From: Bacteriovoracaceae bacterium UBA2394
Lineage (GTDB): Bacteria > Bdellovibrionota > UBA2394
Direction: 5' to 3'
Assembly: GCA_002343335.1 (NCBI GenBank)
Contig: DDSI01000194.1
Location: 1-6,615 of the forward strand
DNA length: 6,615 nucleotides
The notes beneath the pieces are model-generated. The model saw nothing but the letters and a program-made list of their open reading frames with translations, was not told where the DNA came from and made no database searches. Both the position numbers and the translations under genes were made by a program. Below, piece after piece: positions 6,268 through 6,615 of the stretch. Every line of letters starts with the position of its first letter. The first letter of the stretch is position 1.

Positions 6268-6615
6268 TTAGCCGTGATGGTAGTAATGGATAGAGGCTTC
6301 AAGCCTTGGATCCCGAATAGGAACCATCCGAATTCTTTCCATCATAAAAGTTACGATTAACAAAAACAATGAGACGAACCCGACTCCTACAGCCGCTTCC
6401 TTCCAATTCAAGGCGGGTTGAAGGAACTCTACGCCTTCCGTTAAGCGACGAGCGGGCATAGCAATGTAGAAGAGATCTAACCACTGACCGCCCAGAATCA
6501 ATATAGACATGGGAATCATCACTTTGAACGACCGCTTCATTCCCCAGGGCATGAGGATCAAAAAAGGTGCGACGAATCGTACGAGCGGAAGCAGTAAGCC
6601 GACATGTTCCCATCC
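6268..6615 (-). CDS. actF: Alternative complex III membrane subunit ActF, C-terminal part (truncated by window edge)
   Basis: The last 115 codons of a gene continue beyond the right edge; the frame is open to base 6615 and no real start is visible. Three hydrophobic segments appear at about residues 5-22, 33-52 and 73-91 of the fragment. Features such as HVGLLLPLVRFVAPFLILMPWGMKRS, GGQWLDLFYIAMP and the C-terminal DPRLEASIHYYHHG match my recollection of the ActF end of the NrfD-like quinol-oxidising subunits of ACIII. ACIII replaces the bc1 complex: it oxidises quinol in the inner membrane and reduces a cytochrome c or the oxidase directly. The paralogue ActC is a possible alternative, but the position just before SCO and coxB fits ActF, usually the last or near-last act gene. 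The stop lies 6 bases before the chosen SCO start, so the act and cox genes are probably co-transcribed. Confidence 0.8.
   Translation of the reverse strand, partial: GWEHVGLLLPLVRFVAPFLILMPWGMKRSFKVMIPMSILILGGQWLDLFYIAMPARRLTEGVEFLQPALNWKEAAVGVGFVSLFLLIVTFMMERIRMVPIRDPRLEASIHYYHHG

Noticed and set aside
6268..6561. A complete 97-residue small membrane protein starting with TTG at 6561
   Set aside because: The same frame stays open to the window edge and the 18 upstream codons continue the ActF-like sequence (GWEHVGLLLPLVRFVAPF). This is a truncated larger gene, not a small protein.
6299..6613. 104-codon minus-strand frame overlapping actF
   Set aside because: It is an out-of-frame overlap of the actF end. 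The actF frame encodes coherent membrane helices and this one does not.
1..6615. CRISPR array, tRNA, rRNA, riboswitch or internal promoter
   Set aside because: No spaced direct repeats, tRNA-like cloverleaf or long noncoding leader is visible. Gaps between genes are 28 bases or fewer.

Overview
The window carries part of one minus-strand respiratory gene cluster, read here in transcription order from the right edge to the left. It contains the 3' end of an actF-like gene (quinone-site membrane subunit of alternative complex III, ACIII), a SCO1/SenC copper chaperone, coxB with a C-terminal cytochrome c domain, coxA, coxC, and a fused cox subunit IV-cytochrome c gene. A PLP-dependent trans-sulfuration-family enzyme gene comes last. 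No gene is supported on the plus strand. No stretch above 300 bases lacks a gene; all gaps between genes are 28 bases or shorter, so no internal promoter is visible and a single polycistronic message is likely.

Organism: an aerobic Gram-negative-type bacterium of moderate GC. The order act genes, SCO, coxB, coxA, coxC, subunit IV is one I associate with former Deltaproteobacteria and relatives (Myxococcota, Bdellovibrionota). The exact lineage is inference and cannot be fixed from this window.

How the genes work together: ACIII (only the ActF C-terminus is visible) oxidises quinol and passes electrons to cytochrome c carriers. CoxB receives them on its own heme c domain and hands them to its CuA centre. 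CoxA then reduces oxygen at the heme a3-CuB site and pumps protons; its helix VI signature is YSHPAVY, the A2 subtype pattern, rather than the glutamate-containing GHPEVY. CoxC and the subunit IV domain complete the membrane core. The SCO protein would supply or redox-prepare copper for CuA. The subunit IV protein has its own CxxCH domain predicted in the periplasm, so the oxidase would carry two covalently tethered cytochrome c domains.

Right part (5383-6615): actF end and SCO. Centre (2039-5383): coxB, coxA, coxC. Left part (60-2010): subunit IV-cytochrome c fusion and the PLP enzyme. At the extreme left edge (1-60) lies a perfect inverted repeat with 24-base arms and a 12-base loop, touching the stop codon of the PLP gene. 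It looks like a REP-like mobile palindrome and may also act as a transcript-end hairpin. The best candidates for a second look are this palindrome, the double cytochrome fusion, and the PLP enzyme with its divergent active-site segment. The rest is a recognisable, well-formed terminal oxidase operon.
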